NCBI GenBank assembly: GCA_003255065.1
Contig: QAOA01002417.1
Coordinates: 2,365,846-2,429,845 of the forward strand
From: Cercis canadensis
Lineage: Eukaryota; Streptophyta; Magnoliopsida; Fabales; Fabaceae
Length of the DNA: 64,000 bases
Direction: 5' to 3'
Positions 9,484-20,390 of the stretch are shown one piece after another. A model generated the notes under the pieces. The model searched no databases. It was not told the DNA's origin and was given only the letters and a program-made list of their open reading frames with translations. The position numbers and the translations under genes were made by a program. Numbering within the stretch: position 1 is the stretch's first letter; each line of letters begins with the position of its first letter.

Positions 9484-12333
9484 ATGGCAGAAAGTCCAGT
9501 GCTTTTCCTACTGGACAAGCTGACATCCATGCTGCAAGATGAAATGCAGCTGCTGAAGGGTGTCCGTACAGAAGTCAAGTACATCAAAGATGAACTTGAG
9601 CGTCACAAGGCCATCTTAAGGGTGGCTGATGCTCTTGAAGACCAAGATCCTGAACTCCAAGTGTGGGTCAAACAAGTGCGAGATGTAGCTCATGACATGG
9701 AAGATGCTATAGATGAATTCACTCTTCGCCTTGTGGATCATCATCATGGACATGGCTCAGACTCTTCCCTTCACAGATTCTCTTCTGCCATCAAGAATAT
9801 CAGAGCTAGGCATCGAATTGCTTCAGATATACATGACATTAAATCCAGAGTGGACACTATTTCACAGAAGCGTCGTCGCGACATGAACGAGCCAGGCTCA
9901 AGCTCCAGTCACCCGGTTGCACCAAGAATTGATAGTCAAGGAAATGCCCTTCTACTTGGGGAAGCTGATCTTGTGGGTATTGACAAGCCCAAAAAGCAGC
10001 TGATTGATTTGCTTTTCAAAGAGGAACTCGGTCGTGCAGTAGTTCCCATTTGTGGAATGGGCGGATTAGGGAAAACAACATTGGCAAAGCAAGTCTATGA
10101 GGACCCAAAAGTGAAGAAACGTTTCAGGATGCATGCTTGGGTCACTGTTTCTCAAGCTTTCAAGACAGATGAACTCCTAAAAGACCTGGTTCGACAGCTC
10201 TATAATGTCATTGGCAAACCAGCTCCTAGAGAAGTTGACGAAATGAAAAGTGATAAGCTAAAAGAGGTTATCAAGAATTTGCTTCAGCAAAGCAGGTATC
10301 TCATCGTTCTGGATGATGTATGGCGTGTAAGTGCCTGGGATGCTATCAAACATGCCTTGCCCAATAACAACTATGGCAGTAGAATACTGCTTACTACGCG
10401 TAAGAAAGACGTGGCCTCTTCTTCCTGCAGCGAATTACATGGTAAGATCTATAGCCAGGAATTCTTATCTCCGGAAGAAGCCTGGTCTCTTTTTAGTAGG
10501 AAGACATTTCAGGGGAACTCATGCCCTTCTCATTTGGAAGACGTTTGCCGGTCTATCTTAGAAAGGTGTGGGGGATTGCCTCTAGCAATTGTGGCAATCA
10601 GTGGTTCTTTGGCTACAAAAGACAAGTCAAACATAGAAGAATGGCAGGTGGTTTCCAAAAGTTTTGGGTCAGAAATTGAAGGCAATGACAAACTGGAGGA
10701 TATGAAGAAAGTGCTTTCCCTTAGTTTCAATGACTTGCCGTACTATCTTAAATCTTGTTTGTTGTACCTAAGCATCTTTCCAGAATTGTATACTATTGAC
10801 CACATGAGATTGATTCGGTTGTGGATAGCTGAAGGATTTGTCAATGGAGAAGAAGGAAGGACACCGGAAGAAGTTGCTGAGAGCTACCTCAAGGCGCTCT
10901 TGAACAGAAGTTTGATCCAGGTAGTAGAGAAAACCAGTGATGGCAGGATGAAGACTTGTCGTGTCCATGACCTTCTGCGAGAGATCATCAATTTGAAATC
11001 CAGAGATCAGAACTTTGCAACAATAGCCAAAGAGCAAGACATAATCTGGCCAGAGAGAGTTCGACGCCTGTCAGTAGTAAACACACTACAGAACATACAG
11101 CAAAACAAGTCAACGTTCCAACTTCGTTCTCTGCTATTGTTTGCTTTGTCAGATTCACTTGATCACTTTTCCATAGCTGCATTATTTCCTCATGGTTATA
11201 GGCTAATTAAGGTGCTAGATTTACAGGATGCACCTTTGGAGTTGTTCCCTGATGAAATCGTCAACCTTTACCATCTAAAGTATCTAAGCTTGAAAAATAC
11301 CAAGGTGAAAAGAATTCCAGGCTCTATTAAGAAGCTTCAGAATCTAGAGACATTAGATCTTAAACACTCATATGTCTCTGAATTGCCAGTTGAAATTGTG
11401 GAGCTGCACCAACTACGCCATCTCCTGGTATATCGTTATGAGGTTGAATCCTATGCTCACTTCCACTCAAGGTATGGCTTCAAAATCTCAGCCTCAATAG
11501 GATGTATGCAATCTCTGCAAAAGCTCTGTTTTATAGAGGCAGATGATGAAAGAAGTCAAGCCCTGATGATTGAGCTAGGAAAACTGACTCAACTTAGGAG
11601 GCTGGGTATTAGAAAGTTGAGGCAAGAAGATGGAGCTGCTTTGTGCTCTTCCATTGAGAGTATGACTAATCTCCGGTCACTTTCTATAACTTCGATCGAA
11701 GATTATGAGATAATTGATATTCAGCACATTTCCAGGCCTCCTCAGTATCTTCAACGATTATACTTGAGTGGACGTTTAGAGAAGTTACCTGAATGGGTAC
11801 CTTGTCTGAAGAATTTGGTCCGAGTTTATCTAAAATGGAGCCGGTTAAAGGAGGATCCTCTGGTATATCTTCAAGGTTTGCCCAATCTAATACATCTTGA
11901 GCTTCTTCAGGTTTATGTTGGTGAAACATTGCATTTCAAGGCAGAGGGATTTCCCAGTCTGAAGCTGTTAGGCCTTGATGATTTAGATGGGATGAAGTAT
12001 ATGATAGTGGAGGAGGGAGCAATGCCTGGTCTTAAAAAGTTGATCATCCAGCGCTGTGACTCATTGAAGCAGGTGCCCTCAGGCATTGAACACTTAACCA
12101 AGCTAAAAGCAATTGAATTTTTTGATATGCCTGATGAACTGATTGATGCACTGCGTCCAAACGGAGGTAAAGATTATTGGAGAGTCGCACACGTTCCAGT
12201 AGTTTACTCTACATATTGGAGGTCTGGTGGCTGGGATGTCTACTCTTTGGAAACTCTTGGAGAAAGAGACACTTCTTCCAGTCATACTGCTGCAATGAGA
12301 AGTCTCGAACTTCGTACTCTATGGAAGGTTTAA
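9484..12333 (+). CDS. CC-NBS-LRR disease resistance protein, RPM1 type (NLR 1)
   Basis: Intracellular immune receptor: it senses a pathogen effector or its damage, exchanges ADP for ATP and triggers cell-death signalling. A single 949-aa exon. The N-terminus MAESPVLFLLDKL resembles the MADA motif that arms CC-NLR resistosomes. The Rx-type coiled coil carries an EDVID-like EDAIDE. The NB-ARC has P-loop GMGGLGKTT (191-199), kinase-2 LIVLDDVW (about 273-280), GLPLA (about 362-367), RNBS-D CLLYLSIFP and an MHD-type motif VHD (494-496). About a dozen leucine-rich repeats fill residues 550-900, and the family C-terminal signature ELRTLWKV is present. All switch residues look intact, so the protein is probably functional. 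It is the first of five tandem paralogues. The recognised effector cannot be told from sequence. Confidence 0.95.
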   Translation: MAESPVLFLLDKLTSMLQDEMQLLKGVRTEVKYIKDELERHKAILRVADALEDQDPELQVWVKQVRDVAHDMEDAIDEFTLRLVDHHHGHGSDSSLHRFSSAIKNIRARHRIASDIHDIKSRVDTISQKRRRDMNEPGSSSSHPVAPRIDSQGNALLLGEADLVGIDKPKKQLIDLLFKEELGRAVVPICGMGGLGKTTLAKQVYEDPKVKKRFRMHAWVTVSQAFKTDELLKDLVRQLYNVIGKPAPREVDEMKSDKLKEVIKNLLQQSRYLIVLDDVWRVSAWDAIKHALPNNNYGSRILLTTRKKDVASSSCSELHGKIYSQEFLSPEEAWSLFSRKTFQGNSCPSHLEDVCRSILERCGGLPLAIVAISGSLATKDKSNIEEWQVVSKSFGSEIEGNDKLEDMKKVLSLSFNDLPYYLKSCLLYLSIFPELYTIDHMRLIRLWIAEGFVNGEEGRTPEEVAESYLKALLNRSLIQVVEKTSDGRMKTCRVHDLLREIINLKSRDQNFATIAKEQDIIWPERVRRLSVVNTLQNIQQNKSTFQLRSLLLFALSDSLDHFSIAALFPHGYRLIKVLDLQDAPLELFPDEIVNLYHLKYLSLKNTKVKRIPGSIKKLQNLETLDLKHSYVSELPVEIVELHQLRHLLVYRYEVESYAHFHSRYGFKISASIGCMQSLQKLCFIEADDERSQALMIELGKLTQLRRLGIRKLRQEDGAALCSSIESMTNLRSLSITSIEDYEIIDIQHISRPPQYLQRLYLSGRLEKLPEWVPCLKNLVRVYLKWSRLKEDPLVYLQGLPNLIHLELLQVYVGETLHFKAEGFPSLKLLGLDDLDGMKYMIVEEGAMPGLKKLIIQRCDSLKQVPSGIEHLTKLKAIEFFDMPDELIDALRPNGGKDYWRVAHVPVVYSTYWRSGGWDVYSLETLGERDTSSSHTAAMRSLELRTLWKV

Positions 12334-15123
12334 CTTGATCCTGAATCAAATTTCATAGTTAGAAGACTACTATTTTTGTTTTTCCATCAGATTTCAAATT
12401 ATAAATAACTGCAAACTTACTTTGAGCAAATAAATCAAGAAGCATAATCTGTTTCTTGAATTAGCAGGTTATTTTCTCCCCCTTTCTTCTTGGGTATTTA
12501 AGCCTGATGAATAAAATAAAAGGTTTTGGTTTACCAACACAATCATGATCCATCAGATTTTGTCACTGTGAGTACTAAACTGTTTGCCTAATGGTAGTTT
12601 TTTTAACCATATGTTCTAGTTATTCAGTAATCATAGCACAAAGAGCTTTACCAAAGGAAATAGAACAGTAATGTCAAGGGGGGTAGCTGGTGTTATGGGG
12701 GATTCAGTACCAGATCTCCAAGTTTACATTTATATGGCGAATAAATCAAAACTAAGCCACACTTCTGATCCTTGATCAAACCCCATAACTTCCAATCATG
12801 TAAAGAATTTTCTTCCGTCCCTGCATTAAGTAATTATGTCCTTTCTCTGAAAAATTTCTCTCTAGAAGTTAATGCAAAAGTAGTATTTAGTATCAATATT
12901 TGGTAAGCTAATTTTAAAAGCTATCAAGTGCTTGGAAAATATTAACTGAATGCACTTTCACTATCGAAAAAGACCAAGACAAATATGTAAATAGTAGAAA
13001 CTAGAGAGTATTACAATGAATTCTTTCAGAGTTTTTTTTTTTTTCTTTTAATTCGTGAAATTATCTAGATATCTTCATGATAAAAAATAACAAACCTACA
13101 ATTTCTTATAATATCTTTTAACTTTCTTCTAAAATCATCATTCTTGATATTTGACAAATTGACAGAACACTTAAAAATTGCTCCTTTCTCATTAATCAAA
13201 AGCAGCTCATGAGAAAAAGGAAAATACGGAACTCAACCCACTTGCAGTTTATATAGTTATTTTAAAGAATACTTGTGTAGTGTTCAACAAGCGTGTCCTC
13301 TATTATATATTATTTGATGAAAGTAGAACTAGCGTGCTTGATCATTACAGCATCGTTCAATAGGGAAGATGCCCAGTTCAATAGGGAATCCCTGTGATTG
13401 GTTAGAGCATCGTTCGTACCACCCTTCTCCAACAACATCGTTGATTTTCTGGTATTCACACCTCTGCCGTACTTGTATTGATTGAATAACTTGGTCGTGC
13501 TTAACATGCTATGTCTAAAAGGGCAACTAGTTATAACTAAAGATATTAACTTGTTTGTCCGTAGATTACTTATATCGTGTAATCAGCCCGTATGAGAGAA
13601 TTGAGACTGATTCCAAAGACATTCTCGAAGCAAGTCTACTTTTTTGTCGGGGGATTTGTCCTAATATATAATACAAACAGAGATTGGATCCATTGAACAA
13701 GTAATAGAATCCTATTATTGTCAAAGAGAGCCTAATCTGTCTACACCGCACAACTGCCCACAGTTTGGGGCAGACAAAGGAAGGTGTAAATCCCAAGTTT
13801 ATCTACAACTTCTACGAAATTTAACTTGTGTCTGCTATTTTTTCTTATTCTAGACAGACTGGTTGCTTCTTTTTAGACTTCAGCATATGCGGATGATTGC
13901 GTTGGCTGCCCCTAAATAACAATATTTTTTTTCTAAACATTTCACAAATTTCATAGAAGAACTGATGACTTCTTGTGTACTCCACTAGGAGAATACTTAG
14001 TATGGGCAGAAATTTAACAATATATTTACTTCTATACACTATCAACTTTCTTTCACTTTTCTTCATTAATTCCATTTTCATTTCTACCAAACACATCTTA
14101 AATCCTTTTTTTTCCCACTACTATCTATCATATAACATAAAAATACGAATGTGAAACAAGACATACAAGTTAACTAATTATCTTTTTGTAATGTTATCTT
14201 CCTAAACAAAGATAGCTCAATCTCTCCTATAAATCACACCCCTCTGTTCCAAGTGACATCTGAATGGATTAAACTACCGTTCGACCTCTAATCTAAGTTC
14301 ACAGGTCGACATTGAAGATTATGATGGTTATATTTTGAAATATATTTGAGCTCTTTCCTACCAAATAATTAACCGCTTCCTCAGCCCCATAAGTTAAAAA
14401 AAGTTGTCAACAACAAAACAGAAAATCTGGTTAGGAGTAGATAAGAGTATATGGACTTTTTATGGCTTTTCATCTGCATTACACAGATTTTTACGCATCA
14501 ATTAAGAAATACAGTAAGTTAACCAGCTTCTAGATAGGTGCCATATGCTGGTAGAAATGCCCATTTTGACTCTCTTCACGCGTTTCTTTCATTTTTTTGG
14601 TATTCACACGCGTTTCTTTCTCATATCAAGTTAAATGTAAGTCAACGAACATTCAGTTATTGATGTATTATTTTCAGAAATATTTAAAGATAACTTTTTG
14701 CTCAATCTACATGCTTTTACAATATATTCTGCTTCTTTTCCGAGAAAACCTTGTATTTTTCCACTTTTCTTGTGATGCTGTCGTGTACTGTTTAATTTTT
14801 TAATTGGGTGAAGATGGAAAAGTCGTGCATTTCTATATCCTATCTTATTTCCAAAATGGAATGAATAATGCTCTATTTCCTTGACGGCCAATCACGGTAT
14901 GCCAACCATTCATTTTTGGAGGAAAAACATGAACGATCAATCGCTGTCACAATGTCACTCTTCGGAAATTCATTACTCACCCAGAAAGATGGGGTTACGA
15001 AGATAACCATGAAAAAGTACAAAGCCCTATATGAGCCTAAGAAGTGTCCTTAGAGGAGCAAAGTCTCGCAGCTAGTCTGCTTTAGACTTGCAGGGAGAAT
15101 GTGACCAATCCAGCAAAGAGAGA
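12334..15123. other. Intergenic region between NLR 1 and NLR 2
   Basis: Contains the NLR 1 3' UTR (poly-A-signal-like AATAAA stretches near 12510-12520), AT-rich sequence, one partial MITE end (about 14041-14100) and, near the right end, the NLR 2 5' region. A W-box core lies at 14566-14571. The 13-mer ACGCGTTTCTTTC occurs twice 30 bases apart (about 14579 and 14609). Small frames at 13310-14096 (minus) match no family I recognise. Confidence 0.6.
14041..14103 (-). mobile_element. Partial MITE end, same family as 48074-48192 and 59802-59941
   Basis: Read on the minus strand, this stretch gives GTTTGGTAGAAATGAAAATG followed by an AAGAAAAGTGAAAG stretch. That matches the terminal sequence of the two fuller copies elsewhere in the window. 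The matching opposite end is not seen, so the copy is truncated or strongly diverged. Confidence 0.4.
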
Positions 15124-18100
15124 ATGGCAGAGAGTGCGGTGAACTTTCTTCTCCAAAGGCTAGCACCCATATTTGAAAATGAGGTGAAAGTGATCGCAGG
15201 GATTCCAGAAGAAGTCGTGTACCTGAAAGGACGATTAGAGCTCCTAAGTGCCTTCTTGAGGATTGCAGATGCACAAGAAGAGAGTGATGAGGAACTCAAA
15301 GTTTGGGTTAAGCAACTGAGAGATGTTGTACACGAGACTGAAGATCTTCTTGATGAATCAGAACTTCTCTGGGCACATAATCACACAAATCGATTCTCTG
15401 TTTCTCTCCGTGGACTTTCTTGTTGTATCAGGAACATGAAAGCTCGTTATCGAATTGCTTCTGAGTTAAAAGCAATCAACTTACGCGTGAAAAATATTTT
15501 TTCAGACCATAAGAGACTCCGCAACAAATTTGAAGCTTCACAATCTTCAAATTCCATTTACGCAGGTAATACTAACCGTACACAGGTAGCACTCAATTAT
15601 GCTCTTTTCCTATTATTGTTCTAGCCAGATAAGGAGTAATCTTTTTTATCAGTAAGCTGCATGCTGGTCTTGGTTGATATTTACAATTAAAGCTAGCTTC
15701 ATCCCCTTTACCTTCTAAAGCCTTTAGTCACATTTAATCATACCATTATTCGCTAAACTACTTTATTCCTTTCTTTACTTCACCATTAAAAATACCAAAA
15801 CAAAGAAAAAGGAAAAGGAAAAGGAAAAGGAAAGATGGATGTATAGATTTTTCATCATCTACGTCTAGATTCAGAAATCTTAAGGGAGATGCATTTGACT
15901 ATATATGTTTTGCTATTATACCCTTCTCACTTGCAAGGATGGTATATTGAGCCCTCTTCTTAAATAGGTAACACATGGCATGATCAACGGGGGGATGCCC
16001 TTCTTCTGGACAAGACTGATCTAGTCGGGATAAACAAGCCTAAGAAGCAGCTCATCAGGTGGTTACTTCAAGGTTGTTCCAATCGCAAAGTGATTTCTGT
16101 AACTGCAATGGGAGGGATGGGGAAGACCACTCTGGTGAAGCAAGTATATGATGATCCAGAAGTGAAAAAACACTTTAAAACCTGTGTTTGGATTACTGTC
16201 TCTCAGTCTTTTAAGATTGAGGAGCTTCTCAAAGACATGGTCCAGAAACTCTTCAATGAAATAAGACGACCAGTTCCAGAAGGCCTGGAAAGCATGAGTC
16301 GCGATCAACTGAAGATGATTATCAAGAATTTGCTGCAGAGGAGGAAGTACCTAGTGGTATTTGATGATGTCTGGCACACATATGAATGGGAAGCTGTCAA
16401 ATATGCATTGCCTAACAATAGTTGCGGCAGCAGAGTAATGGTGACCACACGCAGAGCTGATCTAGCCTCTATCTCCAGCATAGAATCCAACGGCAAGGTG
16501 TATAACTTGCAACCCTTATCAGAAGATGAGGCTTGGGATCTATTTTGCAGAAAGACCTTTCAAGGGAACCCATGCCCCTCATATTTGATGGATATCTGTA
16601 AATGCACCTTAAGAAAATGTGAGGGTATGCCCCTTGCAATTGTGGCAGTCAGTGGGGTCTTGGCTACAAAAGACAGGCGCAGGATAGATGAGTGGGATAT
16701 GATTTGCCGTAGTCTTGGAGCTGAAATTCAAGGCAATGACAAACTTGACAATTTGAAAAAAGTACTTGGCCTCAGTTTCAGTGATTTGCCCTACCATTTA
16801 AAGTACTGTTTCTTGTACTTGAGCATCTTTCCTGATCTGATTCAGCATATGCGATTGATTCGATTATGGATAGCAGAAGGATTTGTTGAAGCCAAAGAAG
16901 GAAAAACGCTGGAGCAAGTTGCAGAGGATTACCTCAAGGAGCTCTTGAACAGAAACTTGATACAAGTGGCAGGGACAACATCAGATGGAAGGGTCAAAAC
17001 TTTACGCATCCATGACCTTTGGCGGGAGATCATCATTTTGAAATCCAGGGATCAAAACTTTGCAGCCATTGTCAAAGAACAAAATGCAGCATGGCCTGAA
17101 AAGATTCGACGGCTTTCAGTGCATAACACATTGCCAAATGGACAGCAAAAGAGGTCTGTTTTCCAACTCCGTTCCCTTTTAATGTTTGGAGTTGCTGAGA
17201 AATTATCCCTGCGTAAATTGTTCCCAGGTGGTTTTAGACTGCTTAGTGTTTTAGATTTTCAGGATGCACCTTTAAAGAGGTTTCCAGTAGAAATTGTTGA
17301 CCTGTATTATCTAAGGTATCTAAGCTTAAAAAATACAAAGGTGAAAATGATTCCCATGAATATAGGGAAGTTGCAGAACCTAGAAACATTGGATCTTAAG
17401 CACACTTCTGTCACAGAACTGCCTGCAGATATACTAAAGCTTGAAAAGCTTCGCCATCTCCTGGTCTATTACTTTAAAGTCAAAGGTTATGCACAGTTCC
17501 GCTCCAAATATGGCTGTAAGGCCCCCCCTGAAATAGGAAATTTGAAGTCACTACAAAAGCTCTGTTTTATTGAGGCAAATCAAGGCTGTGGTATGATTAT
17601 ATCGCAGTTAGGGGAGCTAAGTCAACTAAGGAGGTTAGGCATCATGAAATTGAGAGAGGAAGATGGGAAGGCTCTCTGTTCGTCCATTGAGAGGTTGACT
17701 AATCTGCGTGCCCTCTCTATTTCTTCAGAGGGGGAGAATAAGGTCATTGATCTGAAATTTCTATCTTCACCCCTTCCATATCTTGAACGTTTGTATTTGT
17801 ATGGACGTCTACAAGAGTTACCAAACTGGATACCTTGTCTTCATAGCTTGGTCAGGCTATATCTAAAATGGAGCCATTTAAAATATGATCCACTAGTGTC
17901 TCTGCAGGATTTGCCCAACCTTGTACATCTTGAACTACTCGAGGCTTATGATGGTGACACAATGTTTTTTAAGTCAGGAAAGTTCAAGAAGCTTAAGGTT
18001 TTAGGCCTTGACAAATTTGATGAACTCAGACAGGTGAAGGTGGAGAAGGGGGCAATGCCTTGCCTAGAAAAGCTGATCATCCAGCGTTGTGAATTGTTAA

Positions 18101-18363
18101 AGAAGGTGCCAGCAGGGATTCAACACCTGACTAAGCTGAAAGTCCTTGAGTTTTTTGATATGCCTGATGAACTGATCATGACATTACGTCCAGATGGTCT
18201 GGGTAAAGATCATTGGAAAGTTGCACATATACCAGAAGTTTATCATACCTACTGGAGAGATGGTGGTTGGGATGTTTATCCATTAGAGAGCTTCAGAGAG
18301 AGTTCTCCTCGATCTGGCACTGTCATGAGAAGCCATGAACTCTGCACTCTCTGGAAAGTGTAG
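15124..18363 (+). CDS. CC-NBS-LRR disease resistance protein with one intron (NLR 2)
   Basis: Intracellular immune receptor, paralogue of its neighbours. Two coding exons: 15124-15565 and 15968-18363, with a 402-bp GT-AG intron. Joining them gives 945 aa, and the junction restores the family sequence GNTWHDQRGDALLL just before the NB-ARC. An in-frame ATG 36 bases upstream (15088) is less likely, because MAESAVNFLLQRL aligns with the MADA-like starts of NLRs 1 and 3. The P-loop is AMGGMGKTT (about 194-202), kinase-2 is LVVFDDVW, the GLPL motif reads GMPLA and the MHD-type motif is IHD (495-497). RNBS-D is two residues shorter after the FPD. The LRRs and the C-terminal HELCTLWKV are complete. 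It is the only array member with a coding intron. An unspliced transcript would stop at 15622-15624 and give a CC-only protein. Confidence 0.92.
15806..15836 (+). repeat. (AAAAGG)n microsatellite in the NLR 2 intron
   Basis: About four copies of GGAAAA in a row within the intron. Likely to vary in length between individuals. Confidence 0.7.
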
Positions 18364-18372
18364 CTCCAGGTT

Positions 18373-18464
18373 GTACATAAAACAACTGTGAAGACTCAGC
18401 TCTGTAAATTACCCAGGTATGTACATACCAACAATTGTAAACACTCAACTCTGTAAATTACCCT
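18373..18464 (+). repeat. Tandem duplication of about 48 bp in the NLR 2 3' UTR
   Basis: Two units, each starting GTACATA and ending CTCTGTAAATTACCC, lie at about 18373-18415 and 18421-18464. They differ at a few sites and sit immediately after the NLR 2 stop codon. Confidence 0.7.
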
Positions 18465-19415
18465 AGAGTGAATGTTTACTGTGCATTGTACAGAAGCCAG
18501 CAGTTTGGAGAAAAAAGGTGTAGGTTTTAGTTCACCTTTATCTAATATTGATGACAAAAATTGTAAATAAAATAAAGCATGGATTATGATTTCCATTCAA
18601 TTCATATACTGTTTAATAGACTTGTTGTAAAATTGTTCTAGTAAATTGCTGATTCAAATCCCATTCTTTTCCTACTTATTAATGAATATGGAAGTACTGC
18701 AATTTAAGGGGGGACCTATTACAACATATATCATAGAATCAAATGTTAAGCTGACTAACAGATAAGTTACGGTTAAATTGGAGGGTATTAGGCTATTTTA
18801 CTATTCAATGTAACTTCACTTTATTTGCTTCTCATGAGGTCAACGTGTTAATGTTGTTCACAAACTACAGAAGAATCAGGAATTTTTGTATGAAGTTTGT
18901 GTTACTCAATTGTAATAGGCTTAAAAATAAATGGCACTGAAAGACTATAGTTAAAACCATTAAAAATATGACAGCATCTATAGCTTCAAATCGAGGAAGT
19001 CAAGGCCCATGGTCCTCAGATGGGCCTTTAGACCACAAAAATCAATATTCACACTGTAAAATGCTATTTCCGGTCCTATAAGATTTTGTCAATGGATGAC
19101 ATCTCAAATTTTGAATTCCTCCAATCCTACAAGCATTAAAATGGATACTCATTAAAAATACTTGTGAAACTTATTATTTCTTTGTGTCTTGTGTTTTTTC
19201 CTTTTTCTCATAGAATCTAAATCTAAGATCTGCAACTCAAAGTCCATCCTTTTCCACCCAGGCCAATTGAGCTACTAGCAGTTTCAAAGGGCATAAAATT
19301 AAGTTTTGCAACCTAACACTGATTTAGCACTTGCTCAATCAATCTCATAATACTAATTCTAGATCCTCTATAATGTCTTGAGCATAAAGGTTTGTCTATT
19401 GATCTATGCTTTTCT

Positions 19416-19740
19416 GCAGCAATGCCACATAGGTGTCAATATAAACACATCAGTCCCACTGACAGATCAGCATTGCTGATCTGGCATTCAGTTATGCAAG
19501 GAAGTTAGTAATTATACCATGGTTAGTTTGCTGAGTTAACAGCTGTCAGTTAGTTAGGATTAGTTAACAGCTGTCAGTTAGTTATGCTTAGACAATTACG
19601 TTATATATACAGTGTACATGATCAAAGATTGATAATGAGAATTCATTCTTTACATTGACACTTCAGACTTGCATTCTCTCTTTTCTTCTTTCTTCAGTGT
19701 TCATCGTTTCTAGTTTCTGGTTTATGAAGTTCTGCAGAAT
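19416..19740 (+). mobile_element. LTR-like fossil fragment
   Basis: This looks like a solo or partial long terminal repeat of a plant LTR retrotransposon. It has an enhancer-like direct repeat (TTAACAGCTGTCAGTTAGTTA, two copies at about 19536 and 19564), then a TATATATA box (about 19604-19611), then a pyrimidine-rich R/U5-like stretch. No internal coding region is attached. The boundaries are approximate and the superfamily is uncertain, perhaps Copia. It is degraded and old enough that no target-site duplication is obvious. Confidence 0.4.
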
Positions 19741-20243
19741 TATAGTTTCTGCTTAACTTGATTTCTGATTCCAACCTGGATATACTTCAAAGCATGATAA
19801 TAGGAACTCTTGTTTCTGTATGATATCATATCATCATCATCCTGATTATTATTTAAGTTCACTAAAAAACTCTAGAATATGAAAGATCAAGTTGACTCAT
19901 TGGAGCTCTTGAGATAACTAAGCCAGCTGCATTGGTTATATTGTACCATATTGACTGCATTTTAATTATTATAAAAAGGTTTAAGACATTAATTATTCTA
20001 TTCTATCACACAAAAATGTTGTCACCTTAAGTAATAAGTTGTATTGGTAAGTGGTAACAGCATATAACCTTTCACAGAAGAACACAACATGATAAAGAAT
20101 GATGCAAGTGATATAACATAAACCAGCCGCAACTCAACAATCTCAATCTACACTCATTTTGAAAAAATTCATAAAAATTTGGCGTCTAGCAATTAACAAT
20201 CAGCCAAAAAAAATGAGATGCAGAATCCAAGTACCAACCTCGC

Positions 20244-20390
20244 TCATCTGAAATTTGGCTTTTCTATCCGCTTCCCTAGTTCTCGCGCTTTGATTCTACG
20301 TTGCTTCGGGAAATACAGCCTCCTCCTTTGAGAAAATCCATCAAGAAATCTCGGATCCGCATAGCGAAGGAAACAGAATGTGGACGCCAT
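20244..20390 (-). CDS. Orphan 48-aa frame resembling an organelle transit peptide
   Basis: Minus-strand frame of 48 codons plus stop, beginning MASTFCFLRYADPRFL and rich in Arg, Ser and Lys with almost no acidic residues. That is the profile of a chloroplast or mitochondrial targeting peptide. The DNA is richer in GC than its surroundings. On the same strand the 270 bases upstream look like a plant promoter and 5' UTR (about 20391-20660). I recognise no homologue and no downstream exon. It could be a genuine microprotein, the surviving first exon of a lost gene, or chance. Confidence 0.3.
   Translation of the reverse strand: MASTFCFLRYADPRFLDGFSQRRRLYFPKQRRIKARELGKRIEKPNFR

Noticed and set aside
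13310-14096. Three minus-strand frames between NLR 1 and NLR 2, first thought to be an organelle DNA insertion
   Set aside because: I could not match any stretch to a chloroplast or mitochondrial gene, and the frames have no recognisable domain.
15088-15123. Upstream ATG of NLR 2 adding 12 residues
   Set aside because: MAESAVNFLL at 15124 aligns with the MAES starts of NLRs 1 and 3; the extension does not.
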